A stretch of DNA of 64,000 bases from Corynebacterium occultum (GTDB lineage Bacteria; Actinomycetota; Actinomycetes; Mycobacteriales; Mycobacteriaceae), in assembly GCF_009734425.1 (NCBI RefSeq), contig NZ_CP046455.1:2852001-2916000 (forward strand), read 5' to 3'. Position numbers and translations under genes: made by a program. The stretch's first letter is position 1. Every line of letters begins with the position of its first letter. The notes beneath the pieces were generated by a model. It was not told the DNA's origin, did no database searches, and saw only the letters and a list, made by a program, of their open reading frames with translations. Shown piece by piece: positions 1-9,956 of this stretch.

Positions 1-86
1 TCAGCAGGACTGGCGTGGATTCCGAACCAGCCGAGAAGGCCTAGAGGGTCCACCAGGAAATAGGAGGGCTGATCTTCAACCCAAAA

Positions 87-124
87 ACCCCTGTTCTCCG
101 GGAATCAGTCCGGAAAACAGGGGT
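87..124 (-). terminator. Terminator after pckG
   Basis: Arms 87-101 and 110-124 pair over 15 positions with one mismatch. Read on the minus strand the hairpin is followed by a run of five T (complement of 83-87). It lies 40 bases beyond the pckG stop codon. The remaining bases 1-86 show nothing I can name. Confidence 0.8.
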
Positions 125-164
125 CTTGGAGCCAGTCAGCTAAGCAACCAGCAGCCGAAATACC

Positions 165-1997
165 TTACTTCAGGGCACTCTCGACGCGCTTCTTCAGCGC
201 TGCGAACTGCTCATGAACCTCATTCGGCACCTTGGGGCCGAGGAAGGTGAGGTATGCCTCGTTGTCATCGAGGTCGCGGGCCCACTGCTCAGCCGGAGCG
301 GTGAGTGCTTCCTTGATGTCTTCGATGGGGGTGTCCAGGCCTTCGAGATCCAGGTCCTCAGCGCGGGCGGTGTTACCGACGACGGTGGCATCAGCTTCGA
401 CGCGGCCCTCGATGCGGTCCACGACCCACTTCAGGACGCGGGAGTTCTCGCCGAAGCCAGGCCACAGAAAACGGCCGTCTTCGCCACGACGGAACCAGTT
501 GACCAGGAAGATCGGGGGCATCTTGTCGCCACCCTTTTCACCCATGTCGATCCAGTTCTGCAGGTACTCGCCGGCGTTGTAGCCCATGAAGGGCAGCATT
601 GCCATCGGGTCGTGGCGCAGGGTACCGACCTTGGCCTCAGCAGAGGCAGCGGTCTGACCGGAGGCCAGCAGGGAACCGACCATGGTGCCATGCTCCCAGT
701 CGTAGGTCTGGGTGACCAGCGGCACGGTGTCGGGGCGACGTCCACCGAAGAGAATGGCGTCGATCTTGACACCCTTCCAGTCGTTGAACTCCGGTGCGGC
801 GACCGGGCACTGCTCGATGGCGACGCAGTAGCGGGAGTTCGGGTGGGCGGCCTTCTCGCCGGACTCGGGGGTCCAGTCGTTGCCCTTCCAGTCGATGAGG
901 TGGGCCGGCTTCTCGCCGTCCATGCCCTCCCACCAGACGTCACCATCGTCGGTTAGTGCGACGTTGGTGAACAGGGTGTTGCCCGGCTCCATGGTCTGCA
1001 TTGCGACCGGGTTGGAGGCGTAGTCGGTGCCCGGTGCGACACCGAAGAAACCGTTCTCCGGGTTGACGGCATAGAGCTGGCCGTCCTCACGGAACTTCAG
1101 CCATGCGATGTCATCGCCGACCACCTCAGCCTTCCAGCCCGGGATGGTCGGGCGGATCATGGCCAGGTTGGTCTTACCGCAGGCAGAGGGGAATGCGGCC
1201 GCAATATGGTACGGCTTGCCCTCGGGGTTGATCAGCTTCAGGATGAGCATGTGCTCAGCCATCCAACCCTCTTCCCGCGCCATGACGGAGGCGATACGCA
1301 GGGCGTAGCACTTCTTGGCCAAGATAGCGTTGCCGCCGTAACCGGAACCGTAGGACCAGATTTCCTTGGTCTCCGGGAACTGGGTGATGTACTTGGTGTC
1401 GTTGCAGGGCCACGGAACATCTTCCTGGCCCGGCTCCAGCGGAGCGCCGACGGAATGGAGGCACTTGACGAAGGAGCCGACCTGGCCCAGCTTCTCCAGG
1501 GCCTCGGAACCCATGCGGGTCATGATGCGCATGGACATGACGACGTACTCGGAGTCGGTGAGCTGAACACCCAGCTTCGGCTCCGGATCGGTGATCGGGC
1601 CCATGCAGAAGGGAACGACGTACATGGTACGACCACGCATCGAGCCCTTGTAATGAGTGCGCATCTCCTCCTTCATCGCGGCCGGCGGTGCCCAGTTATT
1701 GGTCGGGCCAGCGCCTTCCCCGGTCTCGGAACAGATGTAGGTACGCGACTCAACGCGGGCGACATCCGAAGGGTTAGAGCGAGCGAGGTAGCTGTTCGGA
1801 CGCTTTTCCTCGTTCAGCTTGATCAGGGTGCCCGCATCAACCAGCTCTGCGGCCATGCGATCCCACTCCTCTTGGGAGCCATCGACAAAGACCACAGACT
1901 CCGGCTCGAAGAGCTCAACAGCTTCAGCAATCCACTTCAGCAGTTCTTCGTTCTCGGTGGGTGCGGGGGATTTCAATCCCTTGATCGCAGTGGTCAT
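165..1997 (-). CDS. pckG: Phosphoenolpyruvate carboxykinase (GTP)
   Basis: This cytosolic enzyme converts oxaloacetate and GTP to phosphoenolpyruvate, GDP and CO2, the entry step of gluconeogenesis. The 610-residue product has the length of GTP-type PEPCK and carries the P-loop-like stretch [12 protein letters not shown] with its active-site Cys, the metal/GTP region VVGDDIAWL, and [13 protein letters not shown] start at ATG 1997 because AGGAG lies eight bases upstream; the frame stays open 18 codons further without a better site. It is a single-gene unit with a clear terminator. Proximity to trmB and an MmpL exporter matches the M. tuberculosis Rv0211-Rv0206c region as I recall it. Confidence 0.97.
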   Translation of the reverse strand: MTTAIKGLKSPAPTENEELLKWIAEAVELFEPESVVFVDGSQEEWDRMAAELVDAGTLIKLNEEKRPNSYLARSNPSDVARVESRTYICSETGEGAGPTNNWAPPAAMKEEMRTHYKGSMRGRTMYVVPFCMGPITDPEPKLGVQLTDSEYVVMSMRIMTRMGSEALEKLGQVGSFVKCLHSVGAPLEPGQEDVPWPCNDTKYITQFPETKEIWSYGSGYGGNAILAKKCYALRIASVMAREEGWMAEHMLILKLINPEGKPYHIAAAFPSACGKTNLAMIRPTIPGWKAEVVGDDIAWLKFREDGQLYAVNPENGFFGVAPGTDYASNPVAMQTMEPGNTLFTNVALTDDGDVWWEGMDGEKPAHLIDWKGNDWTPESGEKAAHPNSRYCVAIEQCPVAAPEFNDWKGVKIDAILFGGRRPDTVPLVTQTYDWEHGTMVGSLLASGQTAASAEAKVGTLRHDPMAMLPFMGYNAGEYLQNWIDMGEKGGDKMPPIFLVNWFRRGEDGRFLWPGFGENSRVLKWVVDRIEGRVEADATVVGNTARAEDLDLEGLDTPIEDIKEALTAPAEQWARDLDDNEAYLTFLGPKVPNEVHEQFAALKKRVESALK

Positions 1998-2115
1998 CAC
2001 ATCTCCTGATTGGGGTCCTCGGTAAGAGTTCTCAACTCCTAGACTATCCACTGAATCGCAGAATTGGGGAAAGTTCAGCGAAGGAACCTAGGAGCTCATG
2101 TCATTACCGGCCAGA

Positions 2116-2538
2116 TTACCCCCGCTCTACACATATCCACTCCCCCCTAACGTGATCTAGAACGCCTTCTGGGTCACCCATTTCGGGGGTACCGTCTGAG
2201 GGTAATCCCCAGCCGTCATTGTCCCGAACGGAGGATTCCGCTTCGCCCGGAACAAAACCCGCCGCCAGCCCCCAGGCGGCCACCTCCGGATCGGTGGACC
2301 ATACCTCAAAAGCACCGTCGGCATGCACGGTTGAGATGTGGTCGACCTGCCCATCACCGTCAATATCGGCGTAGATGGTCATTCCATTTTCATCGGCCAG
2401 GATCGCCGACTCCCCCAGGGCCGATAACCGCCACTGCCTCCCGTCGACCCTCAGGTGCAGTATTCCCTCCTCCAGATCCCCCTCCCCCGACCATTCCGGA
2501 ACCTCATCGAGACCATGCAGACCGAGCCACCACGCCAT
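2116..2538 (-). CDS. Small acidic hypothetical protein, DUF6802-like
   Basis: The 140-residue acidic product has no signal peptide or membrane segment. Its centre reads like a short calcium-loop or FG-GAP-like repeat (DIDGDGQVDHIS) followed by FEVWSTDP, the pattern I associate with the corynebacterial DUF6802 family; that assignment is from memory. The start is supported by AAGGGGG seven bases upstream of the ATG. It lies 35 bases beyond the stop of the next minus-strand gene, so the two may be cotranscribed. No function can be given. Confidence 0.7.
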   Translation of the reverse strand: MAWWLGLHGLDEVPEWSGEGDLEEGILHLRVDGRQWRLSALGESAILADENGMTIYADIDGDGQVDHISTVHADGAFEVWSTDPEVAAWGLAAGFVPGEAESSVRDNDGWGLPSDGTPEMGDPEGVLDHVRGEWICVERG

Positions 2539-2573
2539 AGCTGAACCCCCTTGAAAATGTGAATTCTGTTAAC

Positions 2574-3773
2574 TCATTCGGACATTGAAAGTTCTCGACG
2601 GATCCACCCTCCGGGGGTACCCGATTCACCACTGGTTATATCCGGCATGCCCCAGCGGCGACGCAATTCCAGGGACAGTTCCCGCATTCTCCGACGCTCC
2701 CCCGAGCGCCATCGCAGGACTGCGGATATCCCCCCTGCCAGGGTTCCCGCCACCATACCGACCACCGGGGAGAGCGGCCATCCGAGCCGAGCCACCGCCC
2801 CAGCCGCCAGAACCCCGAAGACCAGAGGTTCCAGGACGTGCCGCACCCCGGGAGCTGGAATCGGGCCGAGACCTCGGCGTTGGGCCAGTTCCCGGAACTG
2901 CGAAGTTTGTGTGCACTCACTTAACTCAAATTCGAAGCGTTGCCCCTCCCGCTGCCGCAGCACCGCCAGGGCACGTCTGCCACCACCGGGAAGCAGTTCC
3001 GGCCGGGCCGTGACCGCGGGGTGTGCCAACAGCCGTTGCAGCATCCCCGGGATCTCCGTCGGAGAGCGCACCACCACTGCCCCATCCGGCGCCCCGGCAG
3101 GGAGCGGGGCGGTGCTCAGCAGTCTGCCGACCCGGTGGAAGGCGTCACTGAGGGTGCGGGAATCACTCGCATCCCAACCGACAGCAGGGGCGACGGCCAC
3201 CACGGCATCCACCTCCGCGGAGTCCAGCACCTCAAAATTCGCCAGCAAGTCCCGCACTGCCCCACAAGCTCCAGCATCCGGGCCGATCACCGCCACCCTT
3301 TTCCGTTCCGGCTCCCGGATCCCGGGGCCAAGCGCCGCCAACTCCCCCAGCTCCCCTGCCAGCGCCGGGTGGCGGAGTGCCAGGGCCTGGAGTTCCCCTG
3401 CCAGCGCCCTGGCGCGGGCGTCGAGAAGCATCTTTTGGGAGATCCGGGAGCCGGAGAGTTCGGCGGCGTCCTGAAGATGGATGAAGGTGAGGGGTCCGGC
3501 GGCGATCCGGGCGCGGGCGCGGGCCGGCAGTGGGCCGGGGTGGATGAGGAAGCAGAGGTCCACGCCGGATTGGGTGACCGGCCAGGGGGCGTGGACGGCG
3601 ATGGCGCCGGGCAGATCGAGTGGGAGGACCGCGGAGAAAGTGCAGGCGGTGACCCGGGGTGGGCCGGTCAACCCGGAAAGGATCTCACGCAGGGATTGCC
3701 CCACCACGCAGCCGAAAGGCCGAGCCTGCGCCCAGTCGGCAGCCGCCAGAAAAATCGCCGGAACCGGCGCCAT
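2574..3773 (-). CDS. Hypothetical protein with C-terminal membrane segments
   Basis: I do not recognise this 399-residue Ala/Leu/Pro-rich protein. Residues 1-300 look soluble, with alternating hydrophobic strands such as KRVAVIGPDAG and VDAVVAVAPAVGWD, which suggest an alpha/beta fold. Two hydrophobic segments follow around residues 310-350, then a basic region with clustered Arg (RWRSGERRRMRELSLELRRRW). The start ATG has AGAGGGGG seven bases upstream. It is transcribed away from trmB and towards the 2116 gene. A regulatory or secretion-linked membrane protein is possible, but no motif decides it. Confidence 0.75.
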   Translation of the reverse strand: MAPVPAIFLAAADWAQARPFGCVVGQSLREILSGLTGPPRVTACTFSAVLPLDLPGAIAVHAPWPVTQSGVDLCFLIHPGPLPARARARIAAGPLTFIHLQDAAELSGSRISQKMLLDARARALAGELQALALRHPALAGELGELAALGPGIREPERKRVAVIGPDAGACGAVRDLLANFEVLDSAEVDAVVAVAPAVGWDASDSRTLSDAFHRVGRLLSTAPLPAGAPDGAVVVRSPTEIPGMLQRLLAHPAVTARPELLPGGGRRALAVLRQREGQRFEFELSECTQTSQFRELAQRRGLGPIPAPGVRHVLEPLVFGVLAAGAVARLGWPLSPVVGMVAGTLAGGISAVLRWRSGERRRMRELSLELRRRWGMPDITSGESGTPGGWIRRELSMSE

Positions 3774-3914
3774 GGAAGTCCCCCTCTTCCCTCGATAAGC
3801 CCATAGTCACCCACCCGCGCGGGGACCGCAACCCGGGATCGGACTGAGAATCCGCCCGGAGCCACCCCAAATAGAATTGAAGTATTCGCACGTAAAGGGA
3901 AGAATAGCGGTGTT

Positions 3915-4712
3915 ATGAATAACGCTGATATCCCTGAAAATAACTCGGCAAACCCGGAACCGGCAGCCGAGAACGTGGCGGCGGGCAATGACCGTCGCCC
4001 CCTGAAGTCCGAATTCGACGATGACCTCGACTATCCCCGTCTGGGTTCCGTCGGTTTCCGGCGCGGCACCCTGACCGAGAACCAGGAGGCCACCTGGGAG
4101 GCGAACTGGCCGCGCCTGGGCCGTGAGCTCAGCGATGAATTCATCGACGTCCCGGCCTGGTTCGGCCGCGAAGGCTCCCGCACCATCCTGGAGATCGGTT
4201 CCGGCACCGGCACCTCCACCGCCGCCATGGCACCGGTGGAGGCAGGTAATAATGTCATCGCCGTGGAGATCTACCGCCCCGGTCTGGCGAAGTTGCTGGG
4301 CGCTGTGGTCCGTAATGACATTGAGAATGTCCGCATGGTCCGGGGTGACGGTGTCGAGGTGCTCAACCGGATGTTTCCGGAAGCCTCCCTCGACGGGGTC
4401 CGTATCTTCTTCCCGGATCCCTGGCCCAAGGCCCGCCACCACAAGCGTCGCATCATTCAGTCCGGCACCCTGAACCTGATCGCCTCCCGCCTGAAGCCGG
4501 GCGGGGTCCTGCATGTGGCCACCGATCACGCGGAGTACGCGGAGTGGATCAGCGAACTGGTCAATGTGGAACCGAAGCTGGAGTACATGGGGTGGCCCTG
4601 GGAGGACTGCCCGCAGCTGACGGACCGTCAGGTCATCACCAAGTTCGAGGGACGCGGTCTGGACCTGGACCACACCATCACAGAGTTCCTGTGGCGTCGC
4701 ACCAGTGACTAG
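3915..4712 (+). CDS. trmB: tRNA (guanine-N7-)-methyltransferase
   Basis: The enzyme methylates guanosine 46 in the variable loop of tRNAs using S-adenosylmethionine. The 265-residue protein has the SAM-binding motif [15 protein letters not shown], the signature [15 protein letters not shown] and a C-terminal TKFEGRG element. A disordered, acidic N-terminal extension of about 45 residues precedes the core, as is usual in actinobacteria. It begins a plus-strand group with the NYN gene and the MmpL exporter, but a hairpin after its stop suggests separate termination. The same three-gene order flanks mmpL3 in M. tuberculosis. Confidence 0.96.
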   Translation: MNNADIPENNSANPEPAAENVAAGNDRRPLKSEFDDDLDYPRLGSVGFRRGTLTENQEATWEANWPRLGRELSDEFIDVPAWFGREGSRTILEIGSGTGTSTAAMAPVEAGNNVIAVEIYRPGLAKLLGAVVRNDIENVRMVRGDGVEVLNRMFPEASLDGVRIFFPDPWPKARHHKRRIIQSGTLNLIASRLKPGGVLHVATDHAEYAEWISELVNVEPKLEYMGWPWEDCPQLTDRQVITKFEGRGLDLDHTITEFLWRRTSD

Positions 4713-4718
4713 GCATCT

Positions 4719-4748
4719 GGACCGGCACCTTGCCCAAGGCGCCGGTCC
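4719..4748 (+). terminator. Terminator after trmB
   Basis: An eight-base perfect stem (GGACCGGC / GCCGGTCC) around a 14-base loop is followed by ACTCCTTTT. It begins seven bases after the trmB stop. Confidence 0.7.
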
Positions 4749-4992
4749 ACTCCTTTTCCCGCGGCCCACCGCAGGGACCTGAAACAGGTCCCTTGAGCCC
4801 CCAGGGGTCTTTTCCAGGCAGCCCCCCCCCGGGGGAATGTTGGAACAGCCACCCCGGGATCCCCAATTCCACCCCATGCGGATTCGCATGGGGGCACACT
4901 AGGGGGAACACGCCTCCCCACAGGGCACCCCGCCCACAGGGGGGCGATGTGCACCCCTATTAATTATTAGCTATTTCAGAAAGTCCAATTTC

Positions 4993-5667
4993 ATGAGTGA
5001 TCTTCACGAAAACACCCATAATTACTCCTCCAAAACTTCCGGCGGCCCGCAGAATCTGCTGCTGGTCTGGGATGCCCCAAACCTGGACATGGGTCTGGGT
5101 GCGATCCTGGGTGGCCGCCCCACCGCCGCCTACCGCCCACGTTTCGATGCCATCGGCCGTTGGCTCCTGGCCGAGGCCGCCCACCTCTCCCAGGCGGGGG
5201 GTGTCCATATTGAGCCGGAGGCCACGGTCTTCACCAATGTGGCCCCCGGTGGCGCGGATGTGATCCGTCCCTGGGTGGAGGCGCTGCGCAATGTCGGTTT
5301 CGCGGTCTTCGCCAAGCCGAAGCTGGAGGAGGACACCGATGTCGATCCGGACATGCTCGCACATATCCGACGTCGCCACTCCGAGGGCCTGCTGCAGGGC
5401 GTGGTCGTGGCCAGTGCCGACGGCCAGAACTTCCGGGAGACCCTGGAGGAACTGGCGACGGAGGGCCTGCAGGTCACCGTCATCGGTTTCCACGAGCATG
5501 CCTCCTGGGCGGTCACCTCGGACAGCATCGAGTTCCTCGATCTGGAGGAGATTCCGGGTGTCTTCCGGGAACCGCTGCCGCGTATCAGCCTGGATTCCCT
5601 GCCGGATGAGGGTGCCTGGCTGCAGCCTTTCCGCCCCCTTTCCGCGCTGCTGCAGAACCGCCACTAG
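4993..5667 (+). CDS. NYN-domain (PIN-like) protein
   Basis: The 224-residue soluble protein carries a NYN/PIN-like fold, a family of metal-dependent RNases. Acidic positions sit where expected: LLLVWDAPNLDMG near residues 24-36 and GVVVASADGQNF near 136-147. It corresponds to the gene between trmB and mmpL3 in mycobacteria (Rv0207c). The ATG follows an AT-rich stretch at 4960-4990 with no strong Shine-Dalgarno, so its promoter probably lies there. It ends 11 bases before the MmpL start, whose ribosome site abuts this stop codon; the two should be cotranscribed. The RNA target is unknown. Confidence 0.85.
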   Translation: MSDLHENTHNYSSKTSGGPQNLLLVWDAPNLDMGLGAILGGRPTAAYRPRFDAIGRWLLAEAAHLSQAGGVHIEPEATVFTNVAPGGADVIRPWVEALRNVGFAVFAKPKLEEDTDVDPDMLAHIRRRHSEGLLQGVVVASADGQNFRETLEELATEGLQVTVIGFHEHASWAVTSDSIEFLDLEEIPGVFREPLPRISLDSLPDEGAWLQPFRPLSALLQNRH

Positions 5668-5678
5668 AGGAGTTTTCG

Positions 5679-8114
5679 TTGTTCGAGAAATGGGGAGAGC
5701 TCACCTACCGCTACCGCAAGGTGGTGCCCTGGGTCATCATCGCCACAATCCTGGTGGTGCACCTGGCTTTCGGGATGCGCCTGGGCGAGCGGATGAGCCA
5801 GGAGGGTTGGGAGGATCCGGGCGCGGATTCCACCATTGCCTCCGTCATCGAGCTGGACACCTTCGGCCGGGATGACAGTGGGGATGTGATCCTGCAGTTT
5901 GAGGCACCGGAGGGGATCACCCTGAATGATCCCACCCTCTTCAACATCCTGGCCACGCACCTCCGGGAACTCAAAGCCGAACATCCCGAACAGATCGCCC
6001 ATGTGACCAGCTACTTTGATACCCGCAACGCCCAGCTGATCACGGAGGACGGCACCACCGCCTTCGCCGCGATCGGCCTGGTGGGGGATGGGGAGCAGAC
6101 CCTGAAGGATTTCCGGGCGATTGAGGATCAGCTGGTCGGCGATCCCCCGGAGGGTGTGACCGTCACGGTGGCGGGTGCCACCGCGGTTGCCGACGCCCTG
6201 GATGACGGCATGTCCGCCGATATCCTCCGCGCCGAGGTCATCGCCCTGCCGGTGGTGGCCATCCTGCTGCTCTTCGTCTTCGGTTCGGTGGTGGCGGCCA
6301 CCATGCCGCTGATCGTGGGTGTGCTCTCCATCCTCGGTTCCCTGGGCATTCTCTCCATCATCGCCGGTTTCGCCCAGATCAATGTCTTCTCCCAGTCGGT
6401 GGTCACCCTGCTGGGGCTGGGTCTGGCCATCGACTACGGCCTGTTCATGGTCTCCCGGTTCCGGGAGGAACTGGACAAGGGGCGGGACGTGCGCAGTGCG
6501 GTGGTGGTCACCACCGCCACCGCAGGCTCCACGGTGGTCTTCTCCGCGGCGATGGTCGCGGTGGCACTCTCCAGCCTGCTGCTCTTCCCGCAGGCCTTCC
6601 TGAAGTCGGTGGCCTATGGTGCGATCTCTGCGGTCGGCCTGGCCGCACTGTTGTCGATCACGGTGCTGCCGGCGATCTTCGGCATGCTGGGCCACAACAT
6701 CGACAAGTGGTCGGTGCGCCGCACCTCACGTCAGGCCCGCCGCCTGGAGGACACCATCTGGTACCGGATCCCGGCCTGGTCGATGAAGCACGCGAAGCTG
6801 GTCACCGCCGGCATCGCCCTGGCACTGCTCGCCCTGACCTTCCCGATCATCGGCATCAAGCTGGGCGGCATCAACGAGACCTACCTGCCGCCGGACAATG
6901 AGACCCGGGTGGCGCAGGAGCAGTTCAACGAGAACTTCCCCCAGTTCCGCACCGAGCCGATCAAATTGGTGGTCACCAACGCCACCAATGATCAACTAGT
7001 ACAGGTGTACCAGCAGGCCAACCAGGTGTCGGGCCTGACGGGTCGTTTCTCCCCCTCCACCGCCACCCAGGAGGGCACCACCGTTCTTTCCGCCGGCATC
7101 GAGGACCGTGAGCAAAATGCCCAGGTCATTGAGCAGCTCCGCCAGATCGAGGCACCCGAGGGTGTCGAGATCTACATCGGCGGCACCCCGGCCATGGAGG
7201 TCGAGTCCATCGAGGCACTCTTTGAGAAGCTGCCCTGGATGGCGTTGTACATGGTGGTGGCCACCTTCATCCTCATGGCACTGGTCTTCGGTTCGGTGGT
7301 CCTGCCAGCCAAGGCGGTGATCATGTCGGTCCTGGGCCTGGGCGCCACCCTCGGCATCCTGACCCTGATGTTCGTCGACGGGGTCGGTTCCTCACTGTTC
7401 AACTTCTCCCCCGGCCCACTGATGAGCCCGGTGCTGGTGCTGATCATCGCCATCGTCTACGGCCTCTCCACCGACTATGAGGTCTTCCTCGTCTCCCGGA
7501 TGGTGGAGGCCCGCGACAAGGGAGCGAGCACCGATGAGGCGATCCGCACCGGCACCGCCCGCACCGGTTCGATCATCACCGCCGCCGCACTGATCATGAT
7601 CGTGGTGGCTGCCGCTTTCGGCTTCTCCGAGATCGTGATGATGAAGTACATCGCCTTCGGCATGATCGCCGCCCTCTTCCTCGACGCCACGGTCATCCGC
7701 ATGCTGCTGGTCCCCGCCGTGATGCACCTCCTGCGGGATGACAACTGGTGGGCACCCGGCTTCGTCAAAACCGCCTACGCCAAACTCGGACATGGCGCGG
7801 AACCCACCGCCCTTGCGCTTGACGGCGCCCCGAAACCCCCTGCCCCGGAGCCTGCCCTGGTCGGTGCCCCCACCGCGGCGGCGGCCACGGCCGCGGCTTC
7901 CCCTGAGCCCAAGCCGGAGCCGGAGCCGGTCGCCGAGAAGGTGGCCGAGGACGTCGATAAGAATGGCGAACCGATCTACGAGGCGGAGATCGTGGAGGAA
8001 AACGAAAGCGCCTACCAGGGGCGTCGCCGCCGCAACACGGAGGCGGTACCCTTCGCGGAGTTGATGAAACGACTGGAGCTGGAACGGCAGAAGCGCGGGG
8101 AGATCGAAAAATAA
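5679..8114 (+). CDS. mmpL: MmpL3-type RND exporter (mycolate export)
   Basis: An 811-residue inner-membrane transporter of the RND/MmpL family, which in mycolata flips trehalose monomycolate to the periplasm using the proton gradient. Both halves show the layout of one transmembrane helix, a periplasmic domain and a helix bundle. The paired Asp-Tyr proton-relay residues are present: D252-Y253 (GLAIDYGLF) and D599-Y600 (GLSTDYEVF). The C-terminal 100 residues are a charged, Pro/Ala-rich cytoplasmic tail. The start is TTG at 5679 with GAGGAG six bases upstream. Synteny with pckG, trmB and the NYN gene supports the MmpL3/CmpL orthologue; which C. glutamicum CmpL number applies I cannot say. Confidence 0.92.
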   Translation: MFEKWGELTYRYRKVVPWVIIATILVVHLAFGMRLGERMSQEGWEDPGADSTIASVIELDTFGRDDSGDVILQFEAPEGITLNDPTLFNILATHLRELKAEHPEQIAHVTSYFDTRNAQLITEDGTTAFAAIGLVGDGEQTLKDFRAIEDQLVGDPPEGVTVTVAGATAVADALDDGMSADILRAEVIALPVVAILLLFVFGSVVAATMPLIVGVLSILGSLGILSIIAGFAQINVFSQSVVTLLGLGLAIDYGLFMVSRFREELDKGRDVRSAVVVTTATAGSTVVFSAAMVAVALSSLLLFPQAFLKSVAYGAISAVGLAALLSITVLPAIFGMLGHNIDKWSVRRTSRQARRLEDTIWYRIPAWSMKHAKLVTAGIALALLALTFPIIGIKLGGINETYLPPDNETRVAQEQFNENFPQFRTEPIKLVVTNATNDQLVQVYQQANQVSGLTGRFSPSTATQEGTTVLSAGIEDREQNAQVIEQLRQIEAPEGVEIYIGGTPAMEVESIEALFEKLPWMALYMVVATFILMALVFGSVVLPAKAVIMSVLGLGATLGILTLMFVDGVGSSLFNFSPGPLMSPVLVLIIAIVYGLSTDYEVFLVSRMVEARDKGASTDEAIRTGTARTGSIITAAALIMIVVAAAFGFSEIVMMKYIAFGMIAALFLDATVIRMLLVPAVMHLLRDDNWWAPGFVKTAYAKLGHGAEPTALALDGAPKPPAPEPALVGAPTAAAATAAASPEPKPEPEPVAEKVAEDVDKNGEPIYEAEIVEENESAYQGRRRRNTEAVPFAELMKRLELERQKRGEIEK

Positions 8115-9328
8115 TGCGGAGTATCGGGAAGGTCCTCAACAACGCCTGGGTGCGGTGGCTCGTACCACTGACCATCCTGGCGTTACTGGCCTTCCTCTTC
8201 CGTGGCCGCCTGCACTTCATCGGGGAGGGTTTCGCCGCACTGCAGGAGGCCCACCCACTGGGCGTGATCCTCGGGATCACCGCCATCCTGATCTCCTTCT
8301 TCGCCATGTCCGAGGTCATGCACCTGCTGTTGCGTGCCGGCGGCACCTATATCAGCCGGGTGGACACCAATGCCCTGACCTACGCCTCAAATGCCTGGTC
8401 CGCCACCTTCCCCGGTGGACCCGCCTTCGCCGCGGTGCTCACCTTCCAGGTGCAGCGTAAATGGGGTGCGAGTGTCATTCTCTGCTCCTGGTTCTTCGTC
8501 CTCTCCTCCGCCCTGTCCACCATGTGGCTGGTGGTGCTCGGCATCGCCGGGGTCTTCTTCCTCGGTGCGAATATCAGCCTCCTCTCCCTGAGTCTGACCC
8601 TGGCCGGGATGCTCCTGCTGTCCGGGGTGATGTACTGGGCGGCACAGAACCCCTTCTATGTGGGGCGGATCCTGCAAAGCCTGCTGCCCAAGATGAACCG
8701 GCTGCTGCGCCGTGACCCCCGCGCCGGGGTGGACACCGCGATGCGGCACATCAACCAGATGGACACCGTCAAGCTCACCCTCCGCCAATTTGCGGGTATC
8801 TCCCTCTGGTCGCTGCTCAACCGCCTCTTTGATATCGCCACGCTGTGGGCCTGCGTCTGGGCCGTCACCGGTTCCGTGCCGATCCTGAGTCCCGAAGCTG
8901 ACAACACCACCGTCGTCGGTGTGATGCTCGCCTATGTCACCGCCAAGATCGCCGGCTCGGTGCAGGCGACCCCCGGCGGGTTGGGCCCGGTGGAGGCCGC
9001 ACTGATCACAACTCTGGTGGCAACCGGCATGACGGTCATTGACGCCACCGCCGCCGTGATCATCTACCGGCTGATCTCCCTGTTGCTGATGACCGTGCTC
9101 GGCTGGATCATCTACCTCACCTACTTCGTGCGCAAGGGATTCAATGCGCGGGCTGCTACAGACACCAGGACCGGGGAGACCAGGCCAGCAAAGACCAGGC
9201 CAGCGGAGAGCAGGGCCCAGGCAATTAAGCCCCGGACCCGGGATGAGAGCAAGAGCACCCCGAGGCCGACGCGGGGGGCGGACGCTGCGGCGATAGACTC
9301 GAAGCAGCGTCGTCCTAAGGAGAAGTAA
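8114..9328 (+). CDS. LPG-synthase TM-region / UPF0104 flippase-like membrane protein
   Basis: The 404-residue polytopic protein has about eight hydrophobic segments between residues 10 and 345, followed by a basic low-complexity tail. Its pattern (NALTYASNAWSATFPGGPAFAAVLTFQ, then TPGGLGPVEAALI) fits the lysylphosphatidylglycerol synthase transmembrane-region family, whose members flip lipids but here lack the MprF catalytic domain. Its ATG overlaps the mmpL stop by one base (TAATG), so translation is coupled. The linkage suggests a helper in mycolate or lipid export; that is inference. Confidence 0.85.
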   Translation: MRSIGKVLNNAWVRWLVPLTILALLAFLFRGRLHFIGEGFAALQEAHPLGVILGITAILISFFAMSEVMHLLLRAGGTYISRVDTNALTYASNAWSATFPGGPAFAAVLTFQVQRKWGASVILCSWFFVLSSALSTMWLVVLGIAGVFFLGANISLLSLSLTLAGMLLLSGVMYWAAQNPFYVGRILQSLLPKMNRLLRRDPRAGVDTAMRHINQMDTVKLTLRQFAGISLWSLLNRLFDIATLWACVWAVTGSVPILSPEADNTTVVGVMLAYVTAKIAGSVQATPGGLGPVEAALITTLVATGMTVIDATAAVIIYRLISLLLMTVLGWIIYLTYFVRKGFNARAATDTRTGETRPAKTRPAESRAQAIKPRTRDESKSTPRPTRGADAAAIDSKQRRPKEK

Positions 9329-9703
9329 GTGAATAAGCCCGCAGTTCCCGTCATGCTGGATGTCCTGGCTATTGCGCTGTTCGCGCTCCTGGCGCGCATG
9401 GCGCATCAGAGCGAAGATATGCCGTTGAACTTCAACGGCTGGCTCTCCACCCTCTGGCCCTTCCTCATCGGTGTGGCACTGAGCTGGGTGCTGATTCTCG
9501 TTCTCAAGTGGGAGGGTCGGCTGCTGGTACCTGCCGGTGTCAGTGCCTGGGTCATCACCGTGCTCACCGGCCTGGTGATCTGGTCGATCCGTAATGAGGG
9601 GATCCCCCACTGGTCCTTCATCATGGTCGCCACCATCATGTCTGGTGTGCTGATGCTCGGTTGGCGTGGTGTGGCGAAGGTGTCCCGGAAAGTCACCGTC
9701 TAG
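9329..9703 (+). CDS. DUF3054 membrane protein
   Basis: A 124-residue protein with four predicted transmembrane helices (about residues 7-23, 41-60, 66-86 and 96-113). The motif EDMPLNFNGWLSTLWPFLIG near residues 29-48 is typical of DUF3054. The start is GTG 9329, directly after the preceding stop, with AAGGAGAAG just upstream. It closes the mmpL operon. Function is unknown. Confidence 0.85.
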   Translation: MNKPAVPVMLDVLAIALFALLARMAHQSEDMPLNFNGWLSTLWPFLIGVALSWVLILVLKWEGRLLVPAGVSAWVITVLTGLVIWSIRNEGIPHWSFIMVATIMSGVLMLGWRGVAKVSRKVTV

Positions 9704-9810
9704 TACAGCCTGCGGCCCTGGCACCTAACCCCGGAGTGCCGGATGGTTCTTCACCCACCTTTGCAACAGCACCTGTAATAAGCCTCCGGCAGCACTCCCT
9801 CAAGCAGGAT

Positions 9811-9874
9811 AGAGTGGGGAAAAGGGCACTTAAGGGTCCTTATCGGCACCCTTAACCCCCGGTTTCCCCACTCT
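9811..9874. repeat. Nested inverted repeat
   Basis: Outer arms of 12 bases (9811-9822 and 9863-9874) are perfect complements, and inner arms of eight (TTAAGGGT at 9830-9837, ACCCTTAA at 9848-9855) pair inside them. No T-run follows on either strand, so it is not a typical terminator. It lies 108 bases beyond the DUF3054 stop and may stabilise or process the 3' end of the mmpL transcript. See findings. Confidence 0.6.
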
Positions 9875-9897
9875 AGAATGCATGACACCTGAAAACA

Positions 9898-9936
9898 GAG
9901 CACCCTCGGTCCGCACTTCGCGGACCGAGGGTGCTC
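9898..9936 (-). terminator. Terminator of the 29-codon gene
   Basis: Perfect 16-base arms (9898-9913 and 9921-9936) surround a seven-base loop. On the minus strand the stem is followed by TGTTTTC. It begins 21 bases after the stop of the small gene, as expected for its own terminator. Confidence 0.85.
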
Positions 9937-9956
9937 TCTTTGAAGGGGTACAGCCT

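Noticed and set aside
1998..2051. Upstream in-frame extension of pckG
   Set aside because: The added 18 residues contain the ribosome site of ATG 1997 and do not resemble PEPCK.
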